A stretch of DNA of 64,000 nt from Paracoccaceae bacterium. GTDB lineage: Bacteria; Pseudomonadota; Alphaproteobacteria; Rhodobacterales; Rhodobacteraceae. Below, in pieces: positions 32,230-42,206 of this stretch. A program made the position numbers and the translations under genes. The stretch lies in NCBI GenBank assembly GCA_028150825.1, contig JAOGIM010000003.1:55861-119860 (forward strand), given 5' to 3'. The notes under the pieces are model-generated. The model was not told the origin of the DNA. It did not search any database and was given only the letters and a program-made list of their open reading frames with translations. Each line of letters starts with the position of its first letter. The first letter of the stretch is position 1.

Positions 32230-33254
32230 GTTGGAGCATCCTCGCGTACAAGGCCTGCATCCTTCAGATCTAACCAAAGTGATTTAGGGATATCTGCCTT
32301 TGCAGCTTGCAAATTGCCCGCCATTTCGGCCACTCCTTGTCCTCCAGGTATCACAGCAACGTGGGCTGGATGCAACAGCGGAAACTGGAAAGCAGCATCA
32401 ATCATGCGAACTCCATGACTTGTGCAAACCTCTTCTATGGCGTTCACACGCTTAATGATGTCTTTGGGAGCAGGATCATAGTTGTAGAACGATCCGGGCT
32501 TTGCTCCTGTAGCTAGTATACCAGAGTTATACGGCCCACCCGTTATAATCCCAATTCCACGAGTCTCACAAAGTGGCAAAAAACTATCAAGCGCTTTTTG
32601 CTCTAATAGAGTATAGCGCCCTGCCAGTAGAAAAAGATCAAAATCACCGCGCTCGGCTAGGGCTTGGCAAACCTCCCATTCATTCACTCCACCGCCAATC
32701 GCTTTTATAACCCCTTGATCCCGCAAAGAGATCATTGCGTCATAACCCCGCCCACCAAAGAATTCTTCAACCCGCATGTCTGAGGCTACTTTTGATCCGT
32801 GAGAAAACGCACAAAGGTCGTGTACATATAGGATATCAATCCGGTCCACGCCAAGGCGTGAAAATGAATGTTCAAAAGAACGCATAATGCCGTCATAGGT
32901 GTAGTCAAAATTTTCACGACGTTGCGGTACGTCAAACCATTTACCGACGCCTGCGCGGTGTTCTGGGGCACAATATTCAATCAGACGGCCGACCTTGCTG
33001 GATAAAATGTAACTGTCCCGCGGCTTGTCACGCAAAAACGAATTCAAACGAGTTTCGGACAATCCCAGACCGTAAAGTGGTGCGGTATCATAATAACGCA
33101 CGCCCCCTTCCCATGATGCATCAAGCGTTGCACGCGCCTCATCATCGGAAATAGCCTTGTATAAGTTACCCAATGGTGCTGTTCCAAAGCCCAATTCTGT
33201 AAATGTAAGACCGCCATTCTCAAGCCTATCCCAGTGCCTTGTCTGTAACCCCAT
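32226..33254 (-). CDS. Aldo/keto reductase (L-fucose/aldose dehydrogenase-like)
   Basis: GFGTAPLGNLYKAISDDEARATLDASWEGGVRYYDTAPLYGLGLSE. Confidence 0.93.
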   Translation of the reverse strand: MGLQTRHWDRLENGGLTFTELGFGTAPLGNLYKAISDDEARATLDASWEGGVRYYDTAPLYGLGLSETRLNSFLRDKPRDSYILSSKVGRLIEYCAPEHRAGVGKWFDVPQRRENFDYTYDGIMRSFEHSFSRLGVDRIDILYVHDLCAFSHGSKVASDMRVEEFFGGRGYDAMISLRDQGVIKAIGGGVNEWEVCQALAERGDFDLFLLAGRYTLLEQKALDSFLPLCETRGIGIITGGPYNSGILATGAKPGSFYNYDPAPKDIIKRVNAIEEVCTSHGVRMIDAAFQFPLLHPAHVAVIPGGQGVAEMAGNLQAAKADIPKSLWLDLKDAGLVREDAPT

Positions 33255-33347
33255 TTAAATCTCCATTTGTCGTGACCATAACTATGCCAATTTTGCTTTG
33301 CATGAACAAAATAGCAGATATAACGTTTAGACAAGGGAGAAATAATT

Positions 33348-34148
33348 ATGACTAAGAATTTCAAAAATGTCTTTGGGGAGATCAAACCAGTCATCGCTAT
33401 GGTTCATATCGGAGCGTTACCCGGATCTCCACTTTTTGATCCAGCGTTTGATTTGGTTTCAAGCGCGCACGCTGATCTGGTAGCTTTGCAAAAAGCAGGT
33501 GTTGACGGTGTGATGTTTGGCAATGAAAATGACCGTCCCTACGAGTTCAACGTCGACACCGCCTCCACAGCAACAATGGCGGCGATTATAGGCCATCTTA
33601 AATCTGAAATCACCGTGCCATTCGGTGTCAATGTGCTTTGGGACCCTATGGCCAGCATTGCCTTGGGTGTCGCTACGGGCGCAGATTTTGTGCGTGAAAT
33701 TTTCACCGGCACCTATGCTTCTGATATGGGACTATGGACACCTAATGCCGGACAGGCGATGCGATACCGTGATCGATTGGGACGCTCTGATATGGCTATG
33801 CTTTTTAATATTTCTGCCGAATTTGCTCATTCCCTTGATCAACGTCCCCTGCAAGATCGTGCGCGCAGCGCCGTGTTTTCATCCATCCCAGATGCCGTCC
33901 TAGTGTCGGGCCAGATCACCGGTGAGGCAGCTCCTTTATCAGATTTAGAAGCTGTTAAAGCCGTATTACCTCAAACGGCAGTTATGGCAAATACTGGTGT
34001 AAAGCATGAGACCGTGGCAGACGTTTTGGCCATTGCAGATGGCTGCATTGTAGGATCGTCACTAAAGGTTGATGGGAATACGTGGAACAGCATAGATCCA
34101 GAGCGGGCTTTGGATTTCATGAACCGCGCACGCGCGGCACGAAAATGA
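33348..34148 (+). CDS. BtpA/SgcQ family TIM-barrel protein
   Basis: IAMVHIGALPGSPLFDPAFD; GVDGVMFGNENDRPYEFNVD; GVNVLWDPMASIALGVATGADFVREIFTG; VMANTGVKHETVADVLAIADGCIVGSSLKVDG. Confidence 0.93.
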   Translation: MTKNFKNVFGEIKPVIAMVHIGALPGSPLFDPAFDLVSSAHADLVALQKAGVDGVMFGNENDRPYEFNVDTASTATMAAIIGHLKSEITVPFGVNVLWDPMASIALGVATGADFVREIFTGTYASDMGLWTPNAGQAMRYRDRLGRSDMAMLFNISAEFAHSLDQRPLQDRARSAVFSSIPDAVLVSGQITGEAAPLSDLEAVKAVLPQTAVMANTGVKHETVADVLAIADGCIVGSSLKVDGNTWNSIDPERALDFMNRARAARK

Positions 34149-35239
34149 AAGAACGCATAAAGCGCGATTTAATGGATCTGATGAGGATCCCAGGATTGTC
34201 TGGGCATGAGGATCGTGTGCGCCGTGATTTGCGCAACCGGCTGGATGCCATTGGTATTAAAAGTAGATCAGATCGCTTGGGTAACCTAGTTGCACATTTT
34301 CCCGGCAATGGGCCAAGCGTTATGCTGTTCACACATATGGACCAGCTAGGGTTCATCGTGCGAAAGATCGAGCCAGATGGCCGCATCCGTTTGGAACGGC
34401 TTGGTGGGGTGCCAGAACGAGCATTGGCTGCTCAAGAAGTTTTGATTTGTGTTGGTAAAGGTAGGGATGTTTCTGGTATTATTGCTAACAAAAGCCACCA
34501 CGCAACCACTACTTTGGAAAAATATGAGGTAACGCCCTATTCTGATCTTTATGTAGATACTGGCTTGACGAGCGCAGCCGAAGTTAAGGCGGCGGGTATC
34601 CTTATTGGTACGCCAGTTGTTTATGCGCCTCAAGCTAAAGAATTTAATGACGATTTTATTTGTGGAACCAGTGTTGATGACCGTGCTGGCTGTGCTGTTT
34701 TGCTTGAGGTTGCGCGTCTCTTAAAAAACCGGATAAGTGGTCCTCCCATAGATTTAGCTTTCACAGTACTTGAAGAGTTCAACCTTCGCGGTGCTCTTCC
34801 GCTAGCTCAGAAGCTGCTGCCTGACATTGCGGTTCAGATTGATCTGATGCTTGCAACCGACACGTCAGATATGGAAGCACGCGGGGAAATGGTGCTAGGT
34901 GGCGGTCCAGGGATGAGCCTATATTCCTTCCACGGAAGAGGTACGCTCAACGGGGTAATCCCACATCCGGCGTTAGTCGATCTGTTTGAGCGAACTGCTA
35001 ATACTGAAAATATTCCTTTACAACGTAGTGCCCAAGTAGGGGTATTGACGGACCTATCGTATGTGCAACTGGTCGGCGAAGGAGTGGCCTCTATCGATAT
35101 GGGGTTTCCGATGCGGTATTCCCACTCGGCGCGAGAGCTTTGCAATTTGGAGGATTTAGTTTCGCTTGCCAGGTTGTTAGGGGCGGCTCTTGGTCAGATC
35201 GGGCCAAAATTTTCTTTAAACAGGGATGATTATACTTAA
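34145..35239 (+). CDS. M42-family metallopeptidase-like protein (SgcX/FrvX-like)
   Basis: LMRIPGLSGHEDRVRRDLRNRL; SVDDRAGCAVLLEVARLL; AFTVLEEFNLRGALP; start reset to 34145. Confidence 0.92.
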   Translation: MKERIKRDLMDLMRIPGLSGHEDRVRRDLRNRLDAIGIKSRSDRLGNLVAHFPGNGPSVMLFTHMDQLGFIVRKIEPDGRIRLERLGGVPERALAAQEVLICVGKGRDVSGIIANKSHHATTTLEKYEVTPYSDLYVDTGLTSAAEVKAAGILIGTPVVYAPQAKEFNDDFICGTSVDDRAGCAVLLEVARLLKNRISGPPIDLAFTVLEEFNLRGALPLAQKLLPDIAVQIDLMLATDTSDMEARGEMVLGGGPGMSLYSFHGRGTLNGVIPHPALVDLFERTANTENIPLQRSAQVGVLTDLSYVQLVGEGVASIDMGFPMRYSHSARELCNLEDLVSLARLLGAALGQIGPKFSLNRDDYT

Positions 35240-36726
35240 TGACCTACACACTTGGAATTGATATCGGGACCTATGAGACCAAAGGCGTGTTGGTGGACAC
35301 AACTGGCACAATCCACGCTCAAGCCGCACGTAGCCACAAAATGCTGGTGCCCAAACCTGGCTGGGCAGAGCACAGTCCTGAGCAAGACTGGTGGGGTGAT
35401 TTTATCTTTATTTGCAGAACCCTATTAAGCGAAAGTGATGTCGCTGCATCTCAGATCAAGGCAGTTGCGTGCAGTGCGATCGGTCCATGTATGCTTCCTG
35501 TGGATGCGAACGGCAATCCCTTGATGAACGCTGTCCTGTATGGCGTTGATGGACGTGCTGAAGCTGAAGTGCGCGAACTCACAATGCGCATCGGTGAAGA
35601 GACAATAATAGCGCGTTGCGGTAATGCGCTGACATCGCAATCTATTGGGCCAAAAATACTTTGGCTTAAGCGGCAGCGTCCTAAAATATATTCAGAAACA
35701 TCACATATTTTGAGCTCAACTAGCTTCATTGTCATGCGCCTTACAGGTGAAGTAGTGATTGATCATTACACCGCAGCTAATTTCTCACCACTTTATGATG
35801 TCAAGAAACAGGCATGGGTTGATGACTTGGCCAACGATATTTTGCCGCTGGCAAAACTGCCGCGATTGATGTGGTCAGGCGAAATTGCCGGCCACATTAC
35901 CAAAGAAGCTGAGCAGATGACTGGCCTTGCGTTTGGCACCCCTGTTACCGTGGGCACTATAGACGCTGCTGCAGAAGCACTATCTGTTGGTACGGATACG
36001 TATGGCGATATGATGATGATGTATGGCTCAACTATTTTTATTATTCTAAAAGCCCAGTCCATGGTGACTGATCCCCGGATTTGGTACGCACCTTGGCTGT
36101 TTGAAGGCGAGCATGCATCCATGGCGGGGCTTGCCACTTCGGGCACTCTGACCCATTGGTTTCGGGATCAAATCGCGCGCGATCACTCGGTTCAGAAGGC
36201 GTTCCCTGCCTTGGCCGAAGAAGCGGCAAAATCGCCACTTGGCGCCAACGGTCTGTTGATGCTTCCATATTTTTCAGGTGAGCGGACGCCTCTTCATGAT
36301 GTTAATGCGAAGGGCGCCATGTTCGGGTTTAACCTAACCCATACACGTGGGGATATGTACCGCGCGTTAATTGAAGGAATTGCTCACGGCACACGACACG
36401 TGACTGATACTTTTGCGGAGCTGGATCAAGCCCCAAAACGATTACTTGCAGTTGGTGGGGGAACTAAAAATAGTCTTTGGCTGCAAGCAACATCAGACAT
36501 TACTGGCATTGATCAAATCGTGTGTGAGAAAACAAATGGTGCCAGTTATGGCGACGCATTTTTAGCAGCTATGGCCGTCGGGTTGGCAGACCGAGCAGAC
36601 ATCGCTCAGTGGAACCCTGTGGTAAAGACAATCACTGCTCGGCCAAACGCTGTCTATGAAAAAGCACATGGCTTGTTCCGCAGACTTTACGAACAAACCA
36701 AAGATATTGCCTCAGAACTTACTTAA
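35239..36726 (+). CDS. FGGY-family carbohydrate kinase
   Basis: TLGIDIGTYETKGVLVDTTG; LLMLPYFSGERTPLHD; LLAVGGGTKNSLWLQATSDITG. Confidence 0.95.
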   Translation: MTYTLGIDIGTYETKGVLVDTTGTIHAQAARSHKMLVPKPGWAEHSPEQDWWGDFIFICRTLLSESDVAASQIKAVACSAIGPCMLPVDANGNPLMNAVLYGVDGRAEAEVRELTMRIGEETIIARCGNALTSQSIGPKILWLKRQRPKIYSETSHILSSTSFIVMRLTGEVVIDHYTAANFSPLYDVKKQAWVDDLANDILPLAKLPRLMWSGEIAGHITKEAEQMTGLAFGTPVTVGTIDAAAEALSVGTDTYGDMMMMYGSTIFIILKAQSMVTDPRIWYAPWLFEGEHASMAGLATSGTLTHWFRDQIARDHSVQKAFPALAEEAAKSPLGANGLLMLPYFSGERTPLHDVNAKGAMFGFNLTHTRGDMYRALIEGIAHGTRHVTDTFAELDQAPKRLLAVGGGTKNSLWLQATSDITGIDQIVCEKTNGASYGDAFLAAMAVGLADRADIAQWNPVVKTITARPNAVYEKAHGLFRRLYEQTKDIASELT

Positions 36727-37633
36727 CCGCACCCGCCGCCATGCCCTTAATTATATACTTTTCGAGGGCTATTGCTACAATCACTAAGGGAAGTATCGCA
36801 GCTGAAGATAATGCTGCCATAGACCACCAGTTGATCCCCTGCGACCCAGTTTGAGACGCGACCATGACAGGCAACGTCGTGGCATTAGTCGAGGTTAGCA
36901 GTGCGGCAAAGAAATATTCGTTCCAGCACAATACCAGTGATAAAATAAAGGCGGCAACCATACCAGGCAGCGCTATAGGCATCACGATCTGCATAAATGC
37001 CCCCCAGATCCCAAGGCCATCAACGAGTGCAGCTTCTTCCAACTCTATTGGTATACCTTGAAACTGATCACGCATAATCCAAATCACAATTGGAAGAACC
37101 ATTAAAGTGTAAAGCAAAATCAATCCAATGCGGCTGTCAAGCAGACCCAAAGATTTGTACAAAACAAGAAATGGCAAGGCCAGAACTACAGGCGGTAGGA
37201 TCATTTGGCTAAGGAAGAAAAACGAGATGTCAGAATTTTTCATAAAACCAAATTTGTAGCTGAAACGCGACAGACCGTAAGCGGCGAGTGATCCTAATAT
37301 AACTGCAAGCAGCGAAGCAGAAATTGAAACCACAGCACTATTCCAAAAGCGTTTAAAGAATTCCTCCCGAACGGTTGATACTTCTCCAATCAATCTCGGT
37401 GACAGACCAATAGATTCCCAGCCTTTCCATCTTGGCGTAAAATCCCACCACGGGATCAGGTTGCCCTTCATGACATCAGGAGCCATTTTGAACGAAGTAG
37501 TAATGGTCCAGAAAATTGGAAACAGGCAAACTACCGCCCAAATTAAAAGGGTTAAGTATATTGCTGTGCGGCTAGCCCACCATTTGCTTTTAACGCGAAG
37601 GCCCAATTCGTGGTCTTTAAAAATGACACTCAT
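36719..37633 (-). CDS. Carbohydrate ABC transporter permease (MalG-like)
   Basis: C-terminal permease motif EEAALVDGLGIWGAFMQIVMPIALPG; start reset to 37633 (ATG overlaps the upstream stop). Confidence 0.94.
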   Translation of the reverse strand: MSVIFKDHELGLRVKSKWWASRTAIYLTLLIWAVVCLFPIFWTITTSFKMAPDVMKGNLIPWWDFTPRWKGWESIGLSPRLIGEVSTVREEFFKRFWNSAVVSISASLLAVILGSLAAYGLSRFSYKFGFMKNSDISFFFLSQMILPPVVLALPFLVLYKSLGLLDSRIGLILLYTLMVLPIVIWIMRDQFQGIPIELEEAALVDGLGIWGAFMQIVMPIALPGMVAAFILSLVLCWNEYFFAALLTSTNATTLPVMVASQTGSQGINWWSMAALSSAAILPLVIVAIALEKYIIKGMAAGAVK

Positions 37634-38733
37634 GCCGGCCGCTCCATCCATCGGCTTACTAATTTTAAAAACAGGGTCACGAAGATCACAATAAGAACCA
37701 GATAGACCATTGCGAGCAATGTACCGTAGCCCACATTTGAGCGGTCTCTATATTCTCGGAAGATAAAGCTTGTAACACTGTCGGTTGCCCCACCAGGCCC
37801 ACCTGACGTCACGTTGATGATGATATCAGCTAGCTTAAGTTTAAAAATAATACGGATCACTATAGCAGTGACCGAAACAGGCAACATCAGAGGAAAGATA
37901 ATCTCCTTAAAGCTCTGCCAGCCAGATGCACCGTCAACTTTTGACGCTTCAAGAATTTCACTCGGCAAAGCCTGAAGACCTGCCAAAAGCATAATCATCA
38001 TAAAAGGAATGAACGTCCAGGCATCCATTGCCATGATCATGAAACGCGCTATTTCTGGATCACCAAAAAACGTCGGCTCACCTCCAAGGTCGCGGATAAT
38101 GCGAGAAATTGGGCCAAAGCGGACCTCCAGCATGGACTTTCCAATCATCCATGATACTGCAACCGGACTGAGCATTAGAGGCAGTAGAAAAACGACACGG
38201 AAAAATTTACGCGCTCTGATTTGTGCATTTAGCAAGAGCGCTAACCCAAATGCAATAACGTATTCCACGCAAACGGCTAGCACATAGTACACCATATTCG
38301 TCAAAGCGTTCCAATAAAAGCTGTCGTTCCACATCTGTACAAGGTTATCCCAGCCATTTGGCTGGGGTCCGTTTGGCGACGCAAGGTTCCAATCAGTAAA
38401 GGAAATATAAAGCGCAAAGAGAAGTGGAAAGACAACAAGACTCACTACGAATAGCGCCGCGGGCAGTACAAAAAGCGTGCGCTTGCCTTTTTCTCCATTC
38501 ACAATGACTTGTGCTGCACAAAGGGCTGTAGCCCAAAGCATGTAAGCATAGAGAATTGGGCGCCAAGTTTCAAAACCAATACCAATGCGTCCAGCCTGAT
38601 ACATGGTCTGCAGTAGCGCGAGCATCATACAACACAGTGCCGTGCTCCAGACTATTAACTTACCAAGACGCTTGCGGCTGTCTGAAATATTATCGGCAGT
38701 CACCGTATGTAGAAGGTCTCCATCTGTGTTCAT
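37630..38733 (-). CDS. Sugar ABC transporter permease (MalF-like)
   Basis: EASKVDGASGWQSFKEIIFPLMLP EAA loop; multiple TM segments. Confidence 0.94.
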   Translation of the reverse strand: MNTDGDLLHTVTADNISDSRKRLGKLIVWSTALCCMMLALLQTMYQAGRIGIGFETWRPILYAYMLWATALCAAQVIVNGEKGKRTLFVLPAALFVVSLVVFPLLFALYISFTDWNLASPNGPQPNGWDNLVQMWNDSFYWNALTNMVYYVLAVCVEYVIAFGLALLLNAQIRARKFFRVVFLLPLMLSPVAVSWMIGKSMLEVRFGPISRIIRDLGGEPTFFGDPEIARFMIMAMDAWTFIPFMMIMLLAGLQALPSEILEASKVDGASGWQSFKEIIFPLMLPVSVTAIVIRIIFKLKLADIIINVTSGGPGGATDSVTSFIFREYRDRSNVGYGTLLAMVYLVLIVIFVTLFLKLVSRWMERPA

Positions 38734-38805
38734 AGTCTGTCTCTAGCAATGTAAGAGATGTTTGCAATGGGGTTAGTCACGCAAAACTAATTGATATTCA
38801 TTTAT

Positions 38806-38837
38806 TAAAAAACAGGCGGTGCCAAAACACCGCCTGT
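38806..38837 (-). terminator. Intrinsic terminator between sugar-binding protein and permease genes
   Basis: Minus strand: ACAGGCGGTG-TTTTGG-CACCGCCTGT followed by TTTTT; perfect 10-bp GC-rich stem plus T-tract. Confidence 0.8.
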
Positions 38838-38858
38838 CCCAAGTTCAAATTATCTCAA

Positions 38859-40505
38859 TCACATGCCAAGCGACGCTTTGTACACAGAAATTTGACTGTC
38901 ACGGCCAATCTGGTCAGTGATTTTCTCCCAAGCGGCCGCAATCGCATCTGCGGTTTCTTGGGCAGAGCCATATTGACCAGCATAACCCTTAGCCAACTCA
39001 TCTTCTGCAACAGAATAATATTGAAAAATACCTGGGATGCGTGGTTCGATCGCAGCATTCGGATGGTTGTAGCTGTCTGCGTTAGAGCCAAGATAATCTT
39101 CAACATAAGCGCGTTCGTACCCAGCTTCTTCCCACTCATCATACTGGAAGTGAGAGTTACGGTAAGGCTGAAATCCTGATGGATAAGCAGAGGCCCAAAG
39201 CGACAAGTCCTTACCACCAAGGTGGGCTGCAGCAGACCATGCCGCTTTTTTCTTTTTCTCATCGCCTTCGACTGTAGCCATTACGTACACACCCCAGCCA
39301 ATATATGCCATGTTTGGTGCTTCGTTCCTGGTCTCCTCCCAAGCACCAGCTTTTGCATTGTAAACACGTTCTGAGGCTGGATTTACTCCAAACCCTGCAA
39401 CATCACCAACAACAGATGTATCAGATGTTCGTGCATTAGAGCCAACATCGCCCCACCACATTAGCATAGAACCAGTGCCAGCAAGAAACTGTTGGAACGC
39501 CGTCGTGCCAGGGTCTGCGTTTATTTGGTCAGTGGGGTATGCACCAGCATCAATCAAATCCATAACGTCTTGGATAGCTTGGACCCAAGCCGGATTGTTG
39601 ACCATGGGCTTCATTGTATCCGGCTCAAAAAGCCATGCTGGGCTATTTGGATGCTTAGCATACGCTGATGCGCGGTTTTCAAGGAAGTAGAAGCCAAAGC
39701 CACCCCAACCTTTTAGCGGGTCAAGATAGCCATGCGCGGGAAGTCCAGTAAGGGGGTCTTCTTTACCAATCAGGTCCTTAGAGACTTGATTAATTTCTTG
39801 CCAGGTCGTGGGCACATCGCGCCCAGTAATTGAGCCCTCTCCAAAGTAATCTTTGCGGTAGGCAAACGTGTGGCAATCACCATCAATTGAGACACGATAT
39901 GTTTTTCCACCCCATGTACCAACTGGTGCTTTTAGGTAGTCAACATAGTCGTCCATATCAATTTGTTCTTTGACCCATTCGGGCATCTCTGAAGCCATTC
40001 CTTTGCCAAGCACATCGCCCTCGAAGGGAGCTCCCATCTCAATGATGTCAAAATCAGCTGTGCCCGTCGCGATTGATTGTTGAAGACGCGCATTATAATC
40101 TGCTTGTGCCAAATCAATCCAATTGATCTTTGCCCCAGTGTACGCCTCCCAAGGCTTCAAGAACCCACGGAACAAAAAGTTGTGCAGATTTTGATTGTTA
40201 AGTCCCATAAAGGTCAACTCAACACCCTCAAACTCCCCCTCACTGACGTTACCTTTCGTCGCCCCGAGACACATTTCGCCAACTTTTTGCCAATCGCTGT
40301 CGGTCGGTGAACCTGCACCAACTCCAGGGATTTTCAGGATTTCAGCCCGAACATTTCCATGCGCACCAGCCAAAGCCGTTTTAGGCATCATTGCAACGGC
40401 CCCGATTGCTGCAGAACCTTTTAGAACCTGACGTCGATTCATTTTTTGCGCAGCTTTTATGTAGTTATAAAGTTCGACTTTCATATTATTCCTCCCAAGA
40501 ATCAT
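38859..40505 (-). CDS. Sugar ABC transporter substrate-binding protein with Tat-like signal
   Basis: NRRQVLKGSAAIGAVAMMPKTALAGA signal; SBP_bac_1-like sequence; start may be at an internal ATG (40484 or nearby). Confidence 0.92.
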   Translation of the reverse strand: MILGRNNMKVELYNYIKAAQKMNRRQVLKGSAAIGAVAMMPKTALAGAHGNVRAEILKIPGVGAGSPTDSDWQKVGEMCLGATKGNVSEGEFEGVELTFMGLNNQNLHNFLFRGFLKPWEAYTGAKINWIDLAQADYNARLQQSIATGTADFDIIEMGAPFEGDVLGKGMASEMPEWVKEQIDMDDYVDYLKAPVGTWGGKTYRVSIDGDCHTFAYRKDYFGEGSITGRDVPTTWQEINQVSKDLIGKEDPLTGLPAHGYLDPLKGWGGFGFYFLENRASAYAKHPNSPAWLFEPDTMKPMVNNPAWVQAIQDVMDLIDAGAYPTDQINADPGTTAFQQFLAGTGSMLMWWGDVGSNARTSDTSVVGDVAGFGVNPASERVYNAKAGAWEETRNEAPNMAYIGWGVYVMATVEGDEKKKKAAWSAAAHLGGKDLSLWASAYPSGFQPYRNSHFQYDEWEEAGYERAYVEDYLGSNADSYNHPNAAIEPRIPGIFQYYSVAEDELAKGYAGQYGSAQETADAIAAAWEKITDQIGRDSQISVYKASLGM

Positions 40506-40698
40506 CTTAATCGATTATAAGCAAGAGACGGACGAGCAGCAAATTTAAGTAGTTATTTGAGTGCTGTACGCACTGGCAGTCCTTCCGTATCAAAATTATT
40601 ATGATCCAAAATGACCTAAAGTCAACAAAAGCTATGTGTTGGGCGTGGACAGTACAAAATGGTTTGGCTAGCATCAAAGTCTAGGGAGGCGTCGCAAA

Positions 40699-41736
40699 AT
40701 GGCAAACGTCAAAATACACGGAATTCGAAAGTCTTACGGAACATTGGAGGTTATCCATGGACTGAATATTGATATTAAGGATGGTGAGTTTTTAGCACTG
40801 GTTGGCCCATCTGGTTGTGGAAAATCCACATTGCTTAGGATGATCGCCGGATTGGAGCCAATCGACAGCGGGAACATCGCAATTGGTGAGCGTGTAGTGA
40901 ACAATCTCCCTCCCTCTGAGCGCGACATTGCAATGGTGTTTCAGACCTATGCTCTTTACCCGCACAAAACCGTAGCAGAGAATATGGGCTTTGCGCTCAA
41001 GGTTGCAAAAACTAGCAAATTGGAGATCCAGCGCCGAGTAAGAGAAGCCGCTGAAATCCTCAGCCTGACCGAATATTTAGACCGGAAACCACGTCATTTA
41101 TCCGGTGGTCAGCGCCAACGAGTTGCAATGGGCCGGGCCATCGTTAGGGATCCCCAGGTATTTTTGTTTGACGAGCCGCTATCTAATCTTGACGCGAAGC
41201 TGCGCATTCAGATGCGTACTGAAATTAAAGAATTGCATCAGCGCCTAAAAACAACGACTGTTTTTGTGACACACGACCAGATTGAAGCGATGACACTGGC
41301 AGATAGGATTGTGGTAATGCACGGGGGAGGCATAGAGCAGATTGGCACACCACTTGAGCTTTATGATCACCCAGCCAATGAGTTCGTTGCAACATTCATT
41401 GGCGCGCCATCAATGAATCTACTTGATGGCATCCTGTCTGATGGTAATGTCCGCGTTGGGCCTCAATGTTTTGCCGGCCCAAATGGTACTGGTAATATTA
41501 AGCTTGGTGTCAGGCCAGAACACCTTACTTTGGTTAATGAGGGTGGCCTTCCTATGCAGGTCAAAGTTGTTGAACCGACCGGGGCAGAAACAATGGTTTT
41601 TTTGAGTTATAAGGGTCAGGACGTCACGGCAGTCTTTCGAGAACGCTATACTTTTGAAAGTGGGCAAACCGTCCATCTCAAACCGGACCAAGACCATCTT
41701 CATATATTTAATGCGGAGACCGGGCTGCGACTTTAA
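40699..41736 (+). CDS. Sugar ABC transporter ATPase (MalK/UgpC type)
   Basis: GPSGCGKSTLLRMIAGLE, LSGGQRQRVAMGRAIVRDPQVFLFDEPLSNLDAKLR, C-terminal TOBE region. Confidence 0.96.
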   Translation: MANVKIHGIRKSYGTLEVIHGLNIDIKDGEFLALVGPSGCGKSTLLRMIAGLEPIDSGNIAIGERVVNNLPPSERDIAMVFQTYALYPHKTVAENMGFALKVAKTSKLEIQRRVREAAEILSLTEYLDRKPRHLSGGQRQRVAMGRAIVRDPQVFLFDEPLSNLDAKLRIQMRTEIKELHQRLKTTTVFVTHDQIEAMTLADRIVVMHGGGIEQIGTPLELYDHPANEFVATFIGAPSMNLLDGILSDGNVRVGPQCFAGPNGTGNIKLGVRPEHLTLVNEGGLPMQVKVVEPTGAETMVFLSYKGQDVTAVFRERYTFESGQTVHLKPDQDHLHIFNAETGLRL

Positions 41737-41757
41737 AAATAATATTAGGAGAACAAA

Positions 41758-42204
41758 ATGCTCAGGGGAATAGATCCAATTTTGAATGCAGATGTGCTGT
41801 ATGCATTGCGCGCGATGGGACATGGAGATGATTTGATCATTGCCGACACGAATTTTCCGTCCGAGAGCGTTGCGCGTGAGACTGTGTTGGGAGAGGTCCT
41901 GCGGATAGACCGCAGCGCTGCTGAAGTCATCAAGGCTGTTCTTTCAGTCTACCCGATTGACACATTTGTGGATGATGCCGCTGCCAGAATGGAGGTAGTC
42001 GGAGAGCGTGACAAGATCCTGCCTGTGATGGAAGAGGCTCAGGTCCAAGTGAGTGCAGTCAGCGGTCCTAAGTTGATAGGTATCGAACGCTTCGCTTTTT
42101 ATGGTCGCGCAAAGAACGCTTATGCCGTAATCCAAACCGGTGAGCGACGTTTCTATGGTTGCTTTGCCCTTCGTAAAGGCGTCATTCCGCCGGATGAGGC
42201 CTAA
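41758..42204 (+). CDS. fucU: RbsD/FucU family sugar mutarotase (L-fucose mutarotase-like)
   Basis: MLRGIDPILNADVLYALRAMGHGDDLIIADTNFPSES; FYGRAKNAYAVIQTGERRFYGCFALRKG. Confidence 0.88.
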   Translation: MLRGIDPILNADVLYALRAMGHGDDLIIADTNFPSESVARETVLGEVLRIDRSAAEVIKAVLSVYPIDTFVDDAAARMEVVGERDKILPVMEEAQVQVSAVSGPKLIGIERFAFYGRAKNAYAVIQTGERRFYGCFALRKGVIPPDEA

Positions 42205-42206
42205 CA

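Noticed and set aside
40560-40574. Inverted repeat AGTGC-TGTAC-GCACT between divergent sugar ABC genes
   Set aside because: Only 5-bp arms; could be an operator but common by chance.
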